In this document: positions 9,101 through 16,657 of the stretch, in pieces
Numbering within the stretch: position 1 is the first letter of the stretch
How the letters are laid out: each line of letters begins with the position of its first letter
Assembly (NCBI RefSeq): GCF_003058365.1
Contig: NZ_CP028858.1
Coordinates: forward strand, 186,001-250,000
Direction of reading: 5' to 3'
From: Halococcoides cellulosivorans
GTDB taxonomy: Archaea > Halobacteriota > Halobacteria > Halobacteriales > Haloarculaceae
Length of the DNA: 64,000 nucleotides
The notes under the pieces: generated by a model
Database searches by the model: none
What the model was told of the DNA's origin: nothing
What the model saw: the letters and a program-made list of their open reading frames with translations, nothing else
Position numbers and translations under genes: made by a program

Positions 9101-9523
9101 ATGGGCCGCCCACCCCGATATCGGATCGCTGACACCGCCCAGCAGATCGTCGGCGGCTTCCTGCTCGCCGGCCCCTTCGTCGTCACCGAGGAGGTCTGGA
9201 ATCTGGCGGCGACGATGACGCTGGTCCACGGAATCGCGGCGGTCGCACTCGTCGCGGCGATCGGCTACGGCGCGCTGTACGCCGCCGACGACGATCGGGA
9301 TCCCGATTCCGAGGCCGAGGTTGCGGGTGTTCCGATCCGGTTCGTCTCCTTGATGGGCGTCGCCTTCGGGTCGGTGACCGTCCTCGCCTTGCTGGTCGCC
9401 GCACCGGATCACTTCCTCGCGGAGTTGCCCGCCGATCAGCACCTGCCGGTGATGGCGCGTGCGATCAGCGTCGGTGCGATCTTCAGCGTCGTCGGGGCGG
9501 CGACCGCCGACAGCGTGTTTTGA
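9101..9523 (+). CDS. DUF2391 family integral membrane protein
   Basis: 140 residues with four hydrophobic segments (about 16-30, 37-60, 80-100, 118-138) separated by an acidic loop ('AADDDRDPDSEAEVAG'). The opening 'ADTAQQIVGGFLLAGPFVVTEEVW' is typical of haloarchaeal DUF2391 proteins, a family of small integral membrane proteins without known function. It is a single gene with its own TATA box and converges on the MarR-type regulator gene. Confidence 0.85.
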   Translation: MGRPPRYRIADTAQQIVGGFLLAGPFVVTEEVWNLAATMTLVHGIAAVALVAAIGYGALYAADDDRDPDSEAEVAGVPIRFVSLMGVAFGSVTVLALLVAAPDHFLAELPADQHLPVMARAISVGAIFSVVGAATADSVF

Positions 9524-9548
9524 GGGGTCGATGTTCGATCGGGCTCGA

Positions 9549-9944
9549 TCACGACTGTTCGCCTCGTTCGCTCGGCTCGAAATCGCCGTCATCCTCGCTG
9601 GGATGTGGCTCGTCCGGTGCACTCGCCGCCCACGCTGCGGCGTCGATGCCACCGTCGAGATCGTCGAGGCGATCGCTGATCGCGTGCAGATCGTACGCGG
9701 AGCGGACGCGTTCACGATCGTCCGCGATCGCCCAGTACTGGCCCCGATGCCGGACGAGTTCGCGGTCTTTCAGCCGCGACAGCGCCGTGCCGACCGTGTT
9801 CGCGCTCGCATCGATGGCCGTAGCGATCTCCGAGCGGGTGAACGCCTGATCGTCGTGGCGGGCGAGATGGGTGACGACTCGCTCTGGAACGCTCGGTCCC
9901 TGGGGCACGTCCCCAGACTCGAACTCGTCGATGCTGACGGGCAT
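9549..9944 (-). CDS. MarR-type winged-helix regulator (antitoxin-like)
   Basis: 131 residues from the ATG at 9944 ('MPVSIDEFESGDVPQGPSVP'). The winged helix is at about residues 20-80 ('FTRSEIATAIDASANTVGTA', 'LKDRELVRHRGQYWAI'). The acidic tail 'WAASAPDEPHPSEDDGDF' resembles haloarchaeal MarR-like proteins that are usually encoded just before a MazF/PemK-type toxin. No toxin gene follows here: the next gene downstream is the convergent DUF2391 gene. It may therefore act alone as a repressor or be an orphan antitoxin. The longer frame starting at 10022 runs back over the promoter and is not used. Confidence 0.82.
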   Translation of the reverse strand: MPVSIDEFESGDVPQGPSVPERVVTHLARHDDQAFTRSEIATAIDASANTVGTALSRLKDRELVRHRGQYWAIADDRERVRSAYDLHAISDRLDDLDGGIDAAAWAASAPDEPHPSEDDGDFEPSERGEQS

Positions 9945-9965
9945 GGTGCTGCATAGGTGTGCCAG

Positions 9966-9998
9966 CGTAATTAGCGTACTGCCGTACTGGATGTACTT
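9966..9998 (-). promoter_or_regulatory. Promoter and possible operator of the MarR-type gene
   Basis: Read on the minus strand there is an AT-rich box ('gctaattacgc', 9966-9976) about 25 bases before the start. Next to it are three spaced GTAC steps (9976-9979, 9984-9987, 9994-9997), two of them forming GTAC-N4-GTAC. Such spacing next to a regulator's own promoter suggests autoregulation; this is inference. Confidence 0.35.
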
Positions 9999-10018
9999 CT
10001 CCTCAGTCGATCGCCTTC

Positions 10019-10108
10019 TCACTCCGCCAGTCGTTCGCGCGCGGCGGCGACGACCAGCGGGAGCGTGATCGTCGCGTCAGCGTACTCCGAGACCATGACT
10101 GAGGCCCG
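10019..10108 (-). pseudogene. Duplicated 3' end of the deoxyhypusine synthase gene
   Basis: On the minus strand this encodes '...VSEYADATITLPLVVAAARE' followed by RLAE and a stop, against '...VSVYADATITLPLVVAAARE', RLA and a stop in the intact gene at 10689-11699. The two copies share a perfect 41-base run (10038-10078 and 10705-10745) and continue after one mismatch. Upstream the similarity fades, and there is no start or rest of the gene. It is a stranded fragment that forms a direct repeat with the true gene end and brackets about 0.6 kb. Confidence 0.8.
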
Positions 10109-10235
10109 CCGGTACGCTTCAGGATGGCACGTTCATTACCCGTGGAGGGAGATAATACATAAAATGATCTAATCCGTAATATATGTATAATTTCAGTATG
10201 AATGGGTAAGTATGCGGGCCCACAACTGAAAATTT

Positions 10236-10583
10236 ATGAAACGGGTCACCTATTCAGTAATTATTGGGGCTGCAGTATTTATTTCAGTCCTGTTATTGGC
10301 TATTATTTTCCTTCCGTCGCTATTGTCTCTCTGGGGTGGAGACGCGGGGTATTCGTCACTGTGGGGTGAGGTACATGTCCAGCACATCGGATCCGACGAT
10401 AGTGTCGGGGAGATCGAGGTCACTCCCTTCGAGAACCTCTCCGAAAGACAGCAACGCGTCTTCGAACGCGCCCTCGATAGCGCCAGCAGTAAAACCCGGG
10501 TCGAGTCCTCGGTCCGATTCGACACGTCGCACGTGTCCTACGAGGGTGAGGTGTACGAGGTAAAGGTCTTGATCCTCGATTGA
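10236..10583 (+). CDS. Small membrane-anchored protein inside the dys-end repeat
   Basis: 115 residues: one N-terminal transmembrane helix (about 6-33, 'VIIGAAVFISVLLLAIIFLP') and a short soluble domain with 'FENLSERQQRVFERALDS' and a C-terminal beta hairpin. The soluble part resembles a small haloarchaeal domain of unknown function (possibly DUF7979; not certain). It is the only gene between the duplicated dys 3' ends. The sequence before it (10140-10235) is very AT-rich, with a TATA candidate 'taatatatgtataat' at 10175-10189. Codon use is less GC-biased than the neighbours, consistent with foreign origin. Confidence 0.7.
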   Translation: MKRVTYSVIIGAAVFISVLLLAIIFLPSLLSLWGGDAGYSSLWGEVHVQHIGSDDSVGEIEVTPFENLSERQQRVFERALDSASSKTRVESSVRFDTSHVSYEGEVYEVKVLILD

Positions 10584-10688
10584 GGGTCCGTCGATTGTGA
10601 CCGCGCTATCCCCTGCTTCACCGCAGACATGACGTTTGTGTTATATTCTTCAGATTGCGAGGAGTATCGCCAGCCGGTGAGTTCCACC

Positions 10689-11699
10689 TCAGGCCAACCG
10701 CTCCCGCGCGGCGGCGACGACCAGCGGGAGCGTGATCGTCGCGTCGGCGTACACCGAGACGTTCTCGGCGTCGGGTTCGAGTTTGCCCCACGACCGGGCC
10801 TCGTCGAGTGTCGCCCCGGTAAGCCCACCCGTTTCGGGTGGATCCATCGTCAACTGGACGGCGTAGTCGTACGCCCGGGGCGTCACCAGCGCGGCCTGGA
10901 GGACGAAGTTCTTCGGGACGCCGCCGCCGACGACAAAGGCCCCGAGTTCGTCGGCGTGGTGGGCCTGATCGGTGATCGTCGTCAGGTCCGCGAACGCGTC
11001 GACGGTGAGATCGCGCGTCCGGCCGTACATCCAGGTCTGCAACCCGAGAATCGAGTCCTGGATCGCCGGACAGTAGATCGGCACGCCAGCCTCGTGGGCC
11101 GCGGCGGCGACGCCCGCGTCGGCGTCGATGTCCTCCTCGTCGTTGACGCGACTGTTCGCCCGCCCCAGCGCGGCGGTCACGTCTTCGATTGAGACGGGAT
11201 CCCCGCCGGTCAGCGGTTCGAAGACGTGCTCACGACAGTGGGCCTCGAACGCGGCGAACTGCTCCTGAGGAAGATACACGTCGTAGATCCGGTCGACTTC
11301 GGCGTCGCGAAGCGCCTCGTCGTGGGCGCGACTCTCCTCGCCGTCGGGCCCGACTGCGCCGTGGTGGTGATGCCCACCGATCGCCTCGATGGTGTCGTGG
11401 GTGAGCGTTGCGCCGGTCGTGACGAGCGCGTCGACGTGCCCGTCGCGGATCAACTCGGCGACGATCGAGCGCATCCCCAGCGGGACCATCGCGCCCGCGA
11501 GGCCGAACAGCGTGGTCACGTCCTCCGAAAAGAGCGACTCGGCGACGTCGACCGCTTCGGCCAGATTGCCCGCGCCCGCGCCGGCCTCGCGATATCCCGC
11601 GACGAGGTCGTCGACGGTCATGCCCGCCCGCGCTTCGGCGTGGCCGATCGGGTCGTGATCGAACGGGCCGCGATCCTCGTGCTGGTGATCCTCGGTCAT
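10689..11699 (-). CDS. dys: Deoxyhypusine synthase
   Basis: This enzyme makes hypusine (deoxyhypusine) on archaeal initiation factor aIF5A. The 336-residue frame from the ATG at 11699 begins 'MTEDHQHEDRGPFDHDPIGH', then 'GMTVDDLVAGY', as in other haloarchaeal enzymes. It contains 'VTTGATLTHDTIEAIGG' and the NAD-site/active-lysine region 'FVVGGGVPKNFVLQAAL'. It is the last gene of a minus-strand series with a small membrane protein, a NIF3-like and a GNAT gene. The longer frame to 12086 is only an antisense artefact across those genes. A copy of its last about 25 codons is stranded at 10019-10108. Confidence 0.95.
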   Translation of the reverse strand: MTEDHQHEDRGPFDHDPIGHAEARAGMTVDDLVAGYREAGAGAGNLAEAVDVAESLFSEDVTTLFGLAGAMVPLGMRSIVAELIRDGHVDALVTTGATLTHDTIEAIGGHHHHGAVGPDGEESRAHDEALRDAEVDRIYDVYLPQEQFAAFEAHCREHVFEPLTGGDPVSIEDVTAALGRANSRVNDEEDIDADAGVAAAAHEAGVPIYCPAIQDSILGLQTWMYGRTRDLTVDAFADLTTITDQAHHADELGAFVVGGGVPKNFVLQAALVTPRAYDYAVQLTMDPPETGGLTGATLDEARSWGKLEPDAENVSVYADATITLPLVVAAARERLA

Positions 11700-11758
11700 A
11701 CCGTGTTCAGGCCGGTCGGGCGCTTCAAGCCCGCGATACGGTGCCTGGGCCCCTGCCG

Positions 11759-12025
11759 TCAGCGGCGGTCGCCGAGCGGCTGGATTCGATACCAGACGAC
11801 GAACCCGGCGAATACGACCGTAGAGCCGAGGAGGAAGCCGACGACGAACACGATTCGACCAGGTGATCCGGTCGTGAGACTGGCCAGGCCGAGTCGTCGA
11901 AGCGCGGCCGCCACGGTGAGCGCCCCGGCAGCCCCACCGAACACGAGAGCGAGAGCGGCGACGACCGTTTCGAGTGCAGACCTCCCTCGCTCGACGAGTT
12001 CGGCGCTGATGCGTTCTGGGTGCAT
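11759..12025 (-). CDS. Small two-helix membrane protein of unknown function
   Basis: 88 residues from the ATG at 12025 ('MHPERISAELVERGRSALET'). Two hydrophobic segments (about 20-45 and 58-80) and a short basic tail are seen; there is no motif I recognise. It starts 15 bases after the NIF3-like gene and ends 59 bases before dys on the same strand, so co-transcription is likely. An earlier in-frame ATG at 12040 would abut the previous stop. Confidence 0.65.
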   Translation of the reverse strand: MHPERISAELVERGRSALETVVAALALVFGGAAGALTVAAALRRLGLASLTTGSPGRIVFVVGFLLGSTVVFAGFVVWYRIQPLGDRR

Positions 12026-12040
12026 GGGTCGAATCGCCAC

Positions 12041-12841
12041 TCACAGCCCGGTCGGATGGTCGATCCAGGTGGTCTCCAGGTCCCACGATTCCATTCGATC
12101 GGCGAGTGCGCGCACGCCGAGCGTCTCGGTGGCGTAATGCCCCGCCGCGATCACGTTCAGTCCGCGCTCGCGGGCCTCGTGATAGACTGGCTGGCTCACT
12201 TCGCCGGTAACCAGGAGGTCCGCGCCCGCCCTCGCGGCCGCTCCCAGGTAGTCCCCGCCCGCGCCGGTGACGATGGCGACCGATTCGACCTGGTCGGGCC
12301 CGTGATCGAGCGTTCGAACCGTCCCGTCGCCGGTGTCGAGGTCCGTGGAAAGGTCCTCGGCGATCGCATCCAGCGGGCGGCCCGCGGGCAACCGGCCCGA
12401 CTGGCCGACCGGGAGGTCGGTCCCATCGAGGGTGATCGGCGCGCGATTGCCCAGATCGAGGCGGTCCGCGAGGCGCGCGGCGTTGCCGAGTTCGGGATGG
12501 CCGTCGAGCGGGAGGTGCATCGCATAGAGTGCACAGCCCCCCTCGATCAGGCGCGCGACGTGGTCGTAGGTCCGCCCGGTCACCCGATCGAGGCCACCCC
12601 AGACGATGCCGTGGTGGACGACCAGGAGGTCGGCGTCGCGATCGACCGCGGTCTCGACGGTCGTGCTCGCGGCGTCGACGGCGACGGCGATGCGGTCGAC
12701 GTCGGGATCGGGGCGGTCCGTGCTCGTGGCGAACGATCCGTCGGGCCCGACCTGACAGCCGTTCGCACTCGGGTCGAGATCGGCGTAGCCCGCGACGTCG
12801 AACGGCTCGGCGAGTCGGTCACAGACTGTCGAGAGCTGCAT
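12041..12841 (-). CDS. NIF3/YbgI-family dinuclear metal protein
   Basis: 266 residues starting 'MQLSTVCDRLAEPFDVAGYA'. It shows the family features 'NGCQVG', 'DLLVVHHGIVWGG' (metal-binding His pair), 'YAMHLPLDGHPELGNAARLA' and, near the C-terminus, 'DLLVTGEVSQPVYHEARERG' with 'IAAGHYATETLG'. NIF3 proteins form hexameric toroids with two metals per subunit; the cellular reaction is not settled, although GTP cyclohydrolase-type and repair roles have been proposed. It sits between a GNAT gene (41 bases upstream) and the small membrane protein. Confidence 0.92.
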   Translation of the reverse strand: MQLSTVCDRLAEPFDVAGYADLDPSANGCQVGPDGSFATSTDRPDPDVDRIAVAVDAASTTVETAVDRDADLLVVHHGIVWGGLDRVTGRTYDHVARLIEGGCALYAMHLPLDGHPELGNAARLADRLDLGNRAPITLDGTDLPVGQSGRLPAGRPLDAIAEDLSTDLDTGDGTVRTLDHGPDQVESVAIVTGAGGDYLGAAARAGADLLVTGEVSQPVYHEARERGLNVIAAGHYATETLGVRALADRMESWDLETTWIDHPTGL

Positions 12842-12882
12842 AGCGGGGCCTTCGACAGCCGACCTGTTGGGTGTTCGGGTCG

Positions 12883-13269
12883 CTACGCGGTGTCGAGGCG
12901 ATACCGGACGGTCTCGACGCCCTCGAACTGCGGGCCGGTCCCGACGCGCTCGAACCCCGCGTTCGAAACCACGTCGCGGACCGTCTGTTCGGGCTGAGGG
13001 ATGAGTACCTCGACGCGCATCGATTCCTGGCGGGCGAATCGGACGGGTTCGTCGAGAAGGCGATCGCAGGCGTCTTCGGCCCCGTCGAGTTGGGTGACGT
13101 GGACCGTCTGATCGCGGGCGTCGAAACTGACGAATCCGCGGATCGACTCGTCGTCTTCGGCCACGCGCACGGTGCGATCGTGGATCAGGTTCACCATCAC
13201 GTCCCGGGGACTGTCGGTGAGGTTCGCCAGCGTCTCGGCGTCGGCTTCGACGGCGTCCCGGATGTCCAT
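12883..13269 (-). CDS. GNAT-like N-acetyltransferase
   Basis: 128 residues from the ATG at 13269 ('MDIRDAVEADAETLANLTDS'). The alpha/beta pattern, with 'VRVAEDDESIRGFVSFDARD', 'VHVTQLDG' and a C-terminal 'VSNAGFERVGTGPQFEG', is that of a small GNAT fold. The acetyl-CoA pyrophosphate loop (Q/R-x-x-G-x-G/A) is not well conserved, so activity is uncertain. It starts 50 bases after the flippase gene on the same strand and leads the NIF3 - membrane protein - dys series. Confidence 0.78.
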   Translation of the reverse strand: MDIRDAVEADAETLANLTDSPRDVMVNLIHDRTVRVAEDDESIRGFVSFDARDQTVHVTQLDGAEDACDRLLDEPVRFARQESMRVEVLIPQPEQTVRDVVSNAGFERVGTGPQFEGVETVRYRLDTA

Positions 13270-13319
13270 GTCGGCGGGACACTCCGCTGGCACTTACCGT
13301 TTGTCACGGGGTGGGTCGG

Positions 13320-14753
13320 TCACAGTTCGAGTGGCGTCTGATCGAAGACTTGATCGAGAAGTCGCCGTGCCTGCGTCCGTGCCGCGGCGGAGCCGACGAA
13401 GACGCCGGAACCGTACACTCCGACCCCGATGCCGACCAGAACGAGCGTTTCGACGTCGGTTACCGACTGGAACTGCCTTCGCAGGAGCGCGACCACGACC
13501 GCCATCGTGGCAGCACTCGCTACCTGGACGCCGATCGTCCGCCAGTCGACACCGAATCCGACGATTCGGTGGAGAATACGGCCCGCGAGGACGGTCCCGA
13601 GAAGCACAGTCACGGCCGTCGCGACCGCGGCTCCGATCGCCCCGAACTGCCAGGCCAGGACGACGTTGAGGGTAAGATTGACTGCGATGAACACGATCGA
13701 GATGCGGAATGTCGCGTCCGGGCGGTCGATCGCATTCAGCGACTGCATCAGGAACGTCTCGTAGGCCTGGCCGAGACGGCCGACCGCCAACACGGCCAGG
13801 ATCGTCGCGCCGGCGGTGAACTCCGGCCCGTAAATCGCGAGGATGTCTTCACCGAGAACGATCGCGCCGGCCACGCCAGGGATGGCGAACAGTCCGGCGA
13901 AGGTGGTCACCGTCGTGAGCGTACTCGCGATTTCGTCGGTCCGGCCCTCGGCCGCGTGGCGACTCAGGTACGGGAAGACGACCTTGCTCATCGCGGAGGG
14001 CAACAGGATGAACGCGGCGCTGATCCGCCACGAGATCTCGTAAACACCGATCGCGGAGTCTGCGACGAAAAAGCCCAGCACGAGGACGTCCATCCAGGAG
14101 TATGCATACGGCTTGATCGTCGTCAGCCAGGCGTACTTGCCGTAGTCGTACAGGTGTCGGAGGTGCTCTCTGGTCGGGCGGGCGATACCGAGCGAACTCA
14201 CTGCGAGGATCGCCACCGAGATGACTGCCGCCGCGGCGATCTCACCCACCAGCAGGCCGACCAGCTTGAACCCGGCGACGACGAGGACGACTTGCAGACC
14301 GATCCGGAGCAGTTCCCAGGCCCCGCCGACGAGCGCGGCGAGTTCGACTCTGTGTTCGCCACGAAGGATCGCCCTGAGAAACGTTCCGATGCCCTTGAAA
14401 ACGAACAGCGCAGCCACGAGCATGGTTCCCTGGAAGCCCAGGTAGGCGTCGACCCGCCCTCGAAAGAGCACGAGCACGGCGACGATCACTGCCAGCAGAG
14501 CAATCTGGAGGGTCGTGCCGGCCGTGAAGTACGCGTCCTGGTCGGTGTCCTCGCTGATGCGCTTCTGGGTCGTCCCCCGGATCCCCTTGGTCGGGATCAA
14601 CAGCCAGTTGACCAGTGCGAGTGCGAGAAAGTACTGTCCGAGCGTTCCCGATCCGAGCAATCGCGCGAAGTAGATCGTCGCGACGAAGCCCACCACCGTC
14701 TGGAGCATTTCGACGCCGAACTGCAGCGCCGAGGACCGAGCGAGTTTCGCCAT
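13320..14753 (-). CDS. Wzx-type oligosaccharide flippase
   Basis: 477 residues with about 12-14 transmembrane helices. The opening 'QFGVEMLQTVVGFVATIYFA' followed by 'RLLGSGTLGQYFLALALV' is characteristic of polysaccharide flippases of the MOP superfamily, and an internal 'VFPYLSRHAAEG' loop is also typical. These proteins move lipid-linked oligosaccharides to the outer face of the membrane. It is the last gene of a tight minus-strand operon (AP-superfamily enzyme, nucleotidyltransferase, kinase, flippase), with only one base between it and the kinase gene. The substrate is presumably the glycan built by the neighbouring glycosyltransferases. Confidence 0.93.
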   Translation of the reverse strand: MAKLARSSALQFGVEMLQTVVGFVATIYFARLLGSGTLGQYFLALALVNWLLIPTKGIRGTTQKRISEDTDQDAYFTAGTTLQIALLAVIVAVLVLFRGRVDAYLGFQGTMLVAALFVFKGIGTFLRAILRGEHRVELAALVGGAWELLRIGLQVVLVVAGFKLVGLLVGEIAAAAVISVAILAVSSLGIARPTREHLRHLYDYGKYAWLTTIKPYAYSWMDVLVLGFFVADSAIGVYEISWRISAAFILLPSAMSKVVFPYLSRHAAEGRTDEIASTLTTVTTFAGLFAIPGVAGAIVLGEDILAIYGPEFTAGATILAVLAVGRLGQAYETFLMQSLNAIDRPDATFRISIVFIAVNLTLNVVLAWQFGAIGAAVATAVTVLLGTVLAGRILHRIVGFGVDWRTIGVQVASAATMAVVVALLRRQFQSVTDVETLVLVGIGVGVYGSGVFVGSAAARTQARRLLDQVFDQTPLEL

Positions 14754-14754
14754 C

Positions 14755-15651
14755 TCAGCCCTCCAGATACGCCGCCCAGACCGTGTCGCGAATCCTCTCG
14801 TGAGTCTGGTCGATCGGCCGTGTCGTGTCGATCACGCGCGTCTGCTCGTTGGCGCACTCCTGGAATAGCTCTCGACGATCGCGGAGGTAGTCGATCGGGT
14901 CGGCGTCGATGTGGAGTCGATCGAGCATTTCGCCGGTGTCGTCTTTCCGGTCGGCGGCGACCTCGGCTGGCACGTCCATCAGGAAGGTCACGTCCGGCGT
15001 CGGCAACCACGAGTCGATCAGCGTCGCGGGACGCTCGCGGTAGAGCCCGTCGTAGTGGAGTTCGACGCACTGATCGAGGACGTAGCGATCGATGCAGACG
15101 ACTCGTCCCGATCGCAGGTGCGGGTAGATGTACCGGGCGAAAAACAGGAGGTGATCGATCAACAGGAAATACCCCCAGATCCGTCTCAGGACTGCGCTGC
15201 GGTGGTAGTCCTTACGTCGCCAGCCCAGCGTGACGTACAGCACGCCCATGAACGGATACGATAAAAAGGGCCGCCACCGCGCCCAGACGTGAGTCGCGTC
15301 GACGCCTGCCGCCTCGAACTCCGCGACGAGTCGCTCGGCCTGGGTCGTCTTGCCCGAGCCGTCGATGCCCGAAAAGCAGATCAGTGCGCCGCCGGTCCCG
15401 ACCGGTCCGACGCCGGCCTCTCGACGGGTGATCCCGACTAGATCACCGAGCGATAGCCGTCGCGTGCTGGGATATCGGAGCAGTTTGTAACTGATCGGGA
15501 CGACGGCGACGAGGCCGCCGAGACCACCGACTGCGAGGAGGGCCCCGAGGATCTCCCGTCCGAGTGCGCCGAGACCGATCGCACCGCCGATCACGGCGAG
15601 CGGTCCCGCGAGCAAAGTGAGTCCGATGGTCGCGTCGCGTCGTCGACTCAT
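14755..15651 (-). CDS. Membrane-anchored thymidylate-kinase-like P-loop kinase
   Basis: 298 residues. Residues 1-60 carry two hydrophobic helices ('TIGLTLLAGPLAVIGGAIGL' and 'LLAVGGLGGLVAVVPISYKL'). From about 95 the protein is thymidylate-kinase-like, with a P-loop 'FSGIDGSGKTTQAERLV', a 'DRYVLDQ' (DR) motif at about 185 and a lid-like 'ADRKDD' at about 240. It is much longer than a normal Tmk and lacks the usual dTMP-site context, so the substrate is probably a sugar or lipid intermediate rather than dTMP. It overlaps the upstream nucleotidyltransferase gene by 4 bases and is followed at once by the flippase gene. Confidence 0.85.
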   Translation of the reverse strand: MSRRRDATIGLTLLAGPLAVIGGAIGLGALGREILGALLAVGGLGGLVAVVPISYKLLRYPSTRRLSLGDLVGITRREAGVGPVGTGGALICFSGIDGSGKTTQAERLVAEFEAAGVDATHVWARWRPFLSYPFMGVLYVTLGWRRKDYHRSAVLRRIWGYFLLIDHLLFFARYIYPHLRSGRVVCIDRYVLDQCVELHYDGLYRERPATLIDSWLPTPDVTFLMDVPAEVAADRKDDTGEMLDRLHIDADPIDYLRDRRELFQECANEQTRVIDTTRPIDQTHERIRDTVWAAYLEG

Positions 15652-16652
15652 GCTTCCCCCAGGAGGACCTTCGAGGCGGCCGTCAGCCCGTGAGACTGGA
15701 AGTCTTTCAGCGTCTCGTGAGTCGTGCACTGTCTCGCGACGCGGGGGACGTGGTGGACTGCCGAGGCCATCGTCGGCAGCCAGGTCGGGAACACGACGGG
15801 GAACGATCGCGGCCGCGAGCGCTCGAACCACCGATCGACGAGCCGCGTGATCCACGATCGTGGGATGGCGTCGAACACTCGATCGGGCACTCCCCCGCGA
15901 CCGGTGGCCGTCAGATACTCGTCGAGAACGAGCAAGTAGGCGTAGAGTGCGTCGACACACCCGTACGAGCGGGCCGCCTCGATCGCGATCGCCCAGTCGA
16001 CCGATTCGGTGTCGACGATTGCGACGCCGTGGTAAAGTTCTGCGAACGTGATCGAGCAATGCGAGTAGGCGTGGGTCGCGACGAGATACAGGTCGTCGGC
16101 GGGGGCCGGCGTCCGCTGGCCGTCCGCGTTCGCGCGCTCGACGACCCGTTCGGCGTCGCAGACGACCTTTCGGATCCACATCGCGTCGGGGTAGATGTCG
16201 ACTGGCCGTGGATCTGCGGGTGAGCGCTTGGCCATGACCTTTCGTGGGTGCGCGAGCAGGCGAAAGCCGTAGAACTCGAACCCCTCCGCGGCGAGAACGC
16301 GGGCCGCGAGCGCCTGCTCGCGAGGGTCGGGGACGAGCAGGTCGACGTCGCTCATCGTCGCGCTGGGCGTCCGGAGGTTCTTCATCGAGGCGTACGCGAC
16401 GCCGGCGTCGTTCAACAGCTCGCAGACGTGCTGGAACCGCTCGCGGCGTTTCCGACGGTGGGCAGCCTGGTCGTCGGCCTCGTCCGGTGGCTCCGGAAGC
16501 AGTTCGAGTGAGAGTTTGTTCGCCCGGAGCACCTCTGCATCCGGTGGGTCGCCAACCCGATCGACCGCCGGGTCGACCAGGCCGGCGATCGCCGCCGATT
16601 CCGGCGCGTATCCCCTCTCTGCGAGCGTGGCGTCTCCAATCGTGTGCTCCAT
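15648..16652 (-). CDS. Nucleotidyltransferase-fold protein in glycan operon
   Basis: 334 residues starting 'MEHTIGDATLAERGYAPESA'. The centre (about 80-190) has the nucleotidyltransferase signature 'TMSDVDLLVPDP' with a preceding 'YASMKNLRTPS' and a later 'PVDIYPDAMW', similar to the uncharacterised nucleotidyltransferase family PF14907. The DxD pair is intact, so metal binding is likely; the substrate is unknown. It overlaps the kinase gene by 4 bases and lies 5 bases after the AP-superfamily gene, arguing for one transcript. The pairing with a P-loop kinase suggests transfer of a nucleotide or phosphate to a sugar or carrier (inference). Confidence 0.82.
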   Translation of the reverse strand: MEHTIGDATLAERGYAPESAAIAGLVDPAVDRVGDPPDAEVLRANKLSLELLPEPPDEADDQAAHRRKRRERFQHVCELLNDAGVAYASMKNLRTPSATMSDVDLLVPDPREQALAARVLAAEGFEFYGFRLLAHPRKVMAKRSPADPRPVDIYPDAMWIRKVVCDAERVVERANADGQRTPAPADDLYLVATHAYSHCSITFAELYHGVAIVDTESVDWAIAIEAARSYGCVDALYAYLLVLDEYLTATGRGGVPDRVFDAIPRSWITRLVDRWFERSRPRSFPVVFPTWLPTMASAVHHVPRVARQCTTHETLKDFQSHGLTAASKVLLGEA

Positions 16653-16657
16653 GGTGG

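Noticed and set aside
10109-10688. Insertion sequence between the dys repeats
   Set aside because: No transposase, no terminal inverted repeats and no short target duplication were found; only the gene-end duplication is seen.
12842-13282. Upstream extension of the NIF3-like gene
   Set aside because: The extra residues are Arg-rich antisense of the GNAT gene; the ATG at 12841 gives the normal family N-terminus.
13311-15233. 640-residue plus-strand frame opposite the flippase and kinase genes
   Set aside because: The composition is Arg/Asp/His-rich shadow text; both real genes on the minus strand have clear motifs.
15648-16652. Aminoglycoside-type nucleotidyltransferase
   Set aside because: Only the DxD motif region is shared; context is glycan synthesis and the rest of the sequence differs.
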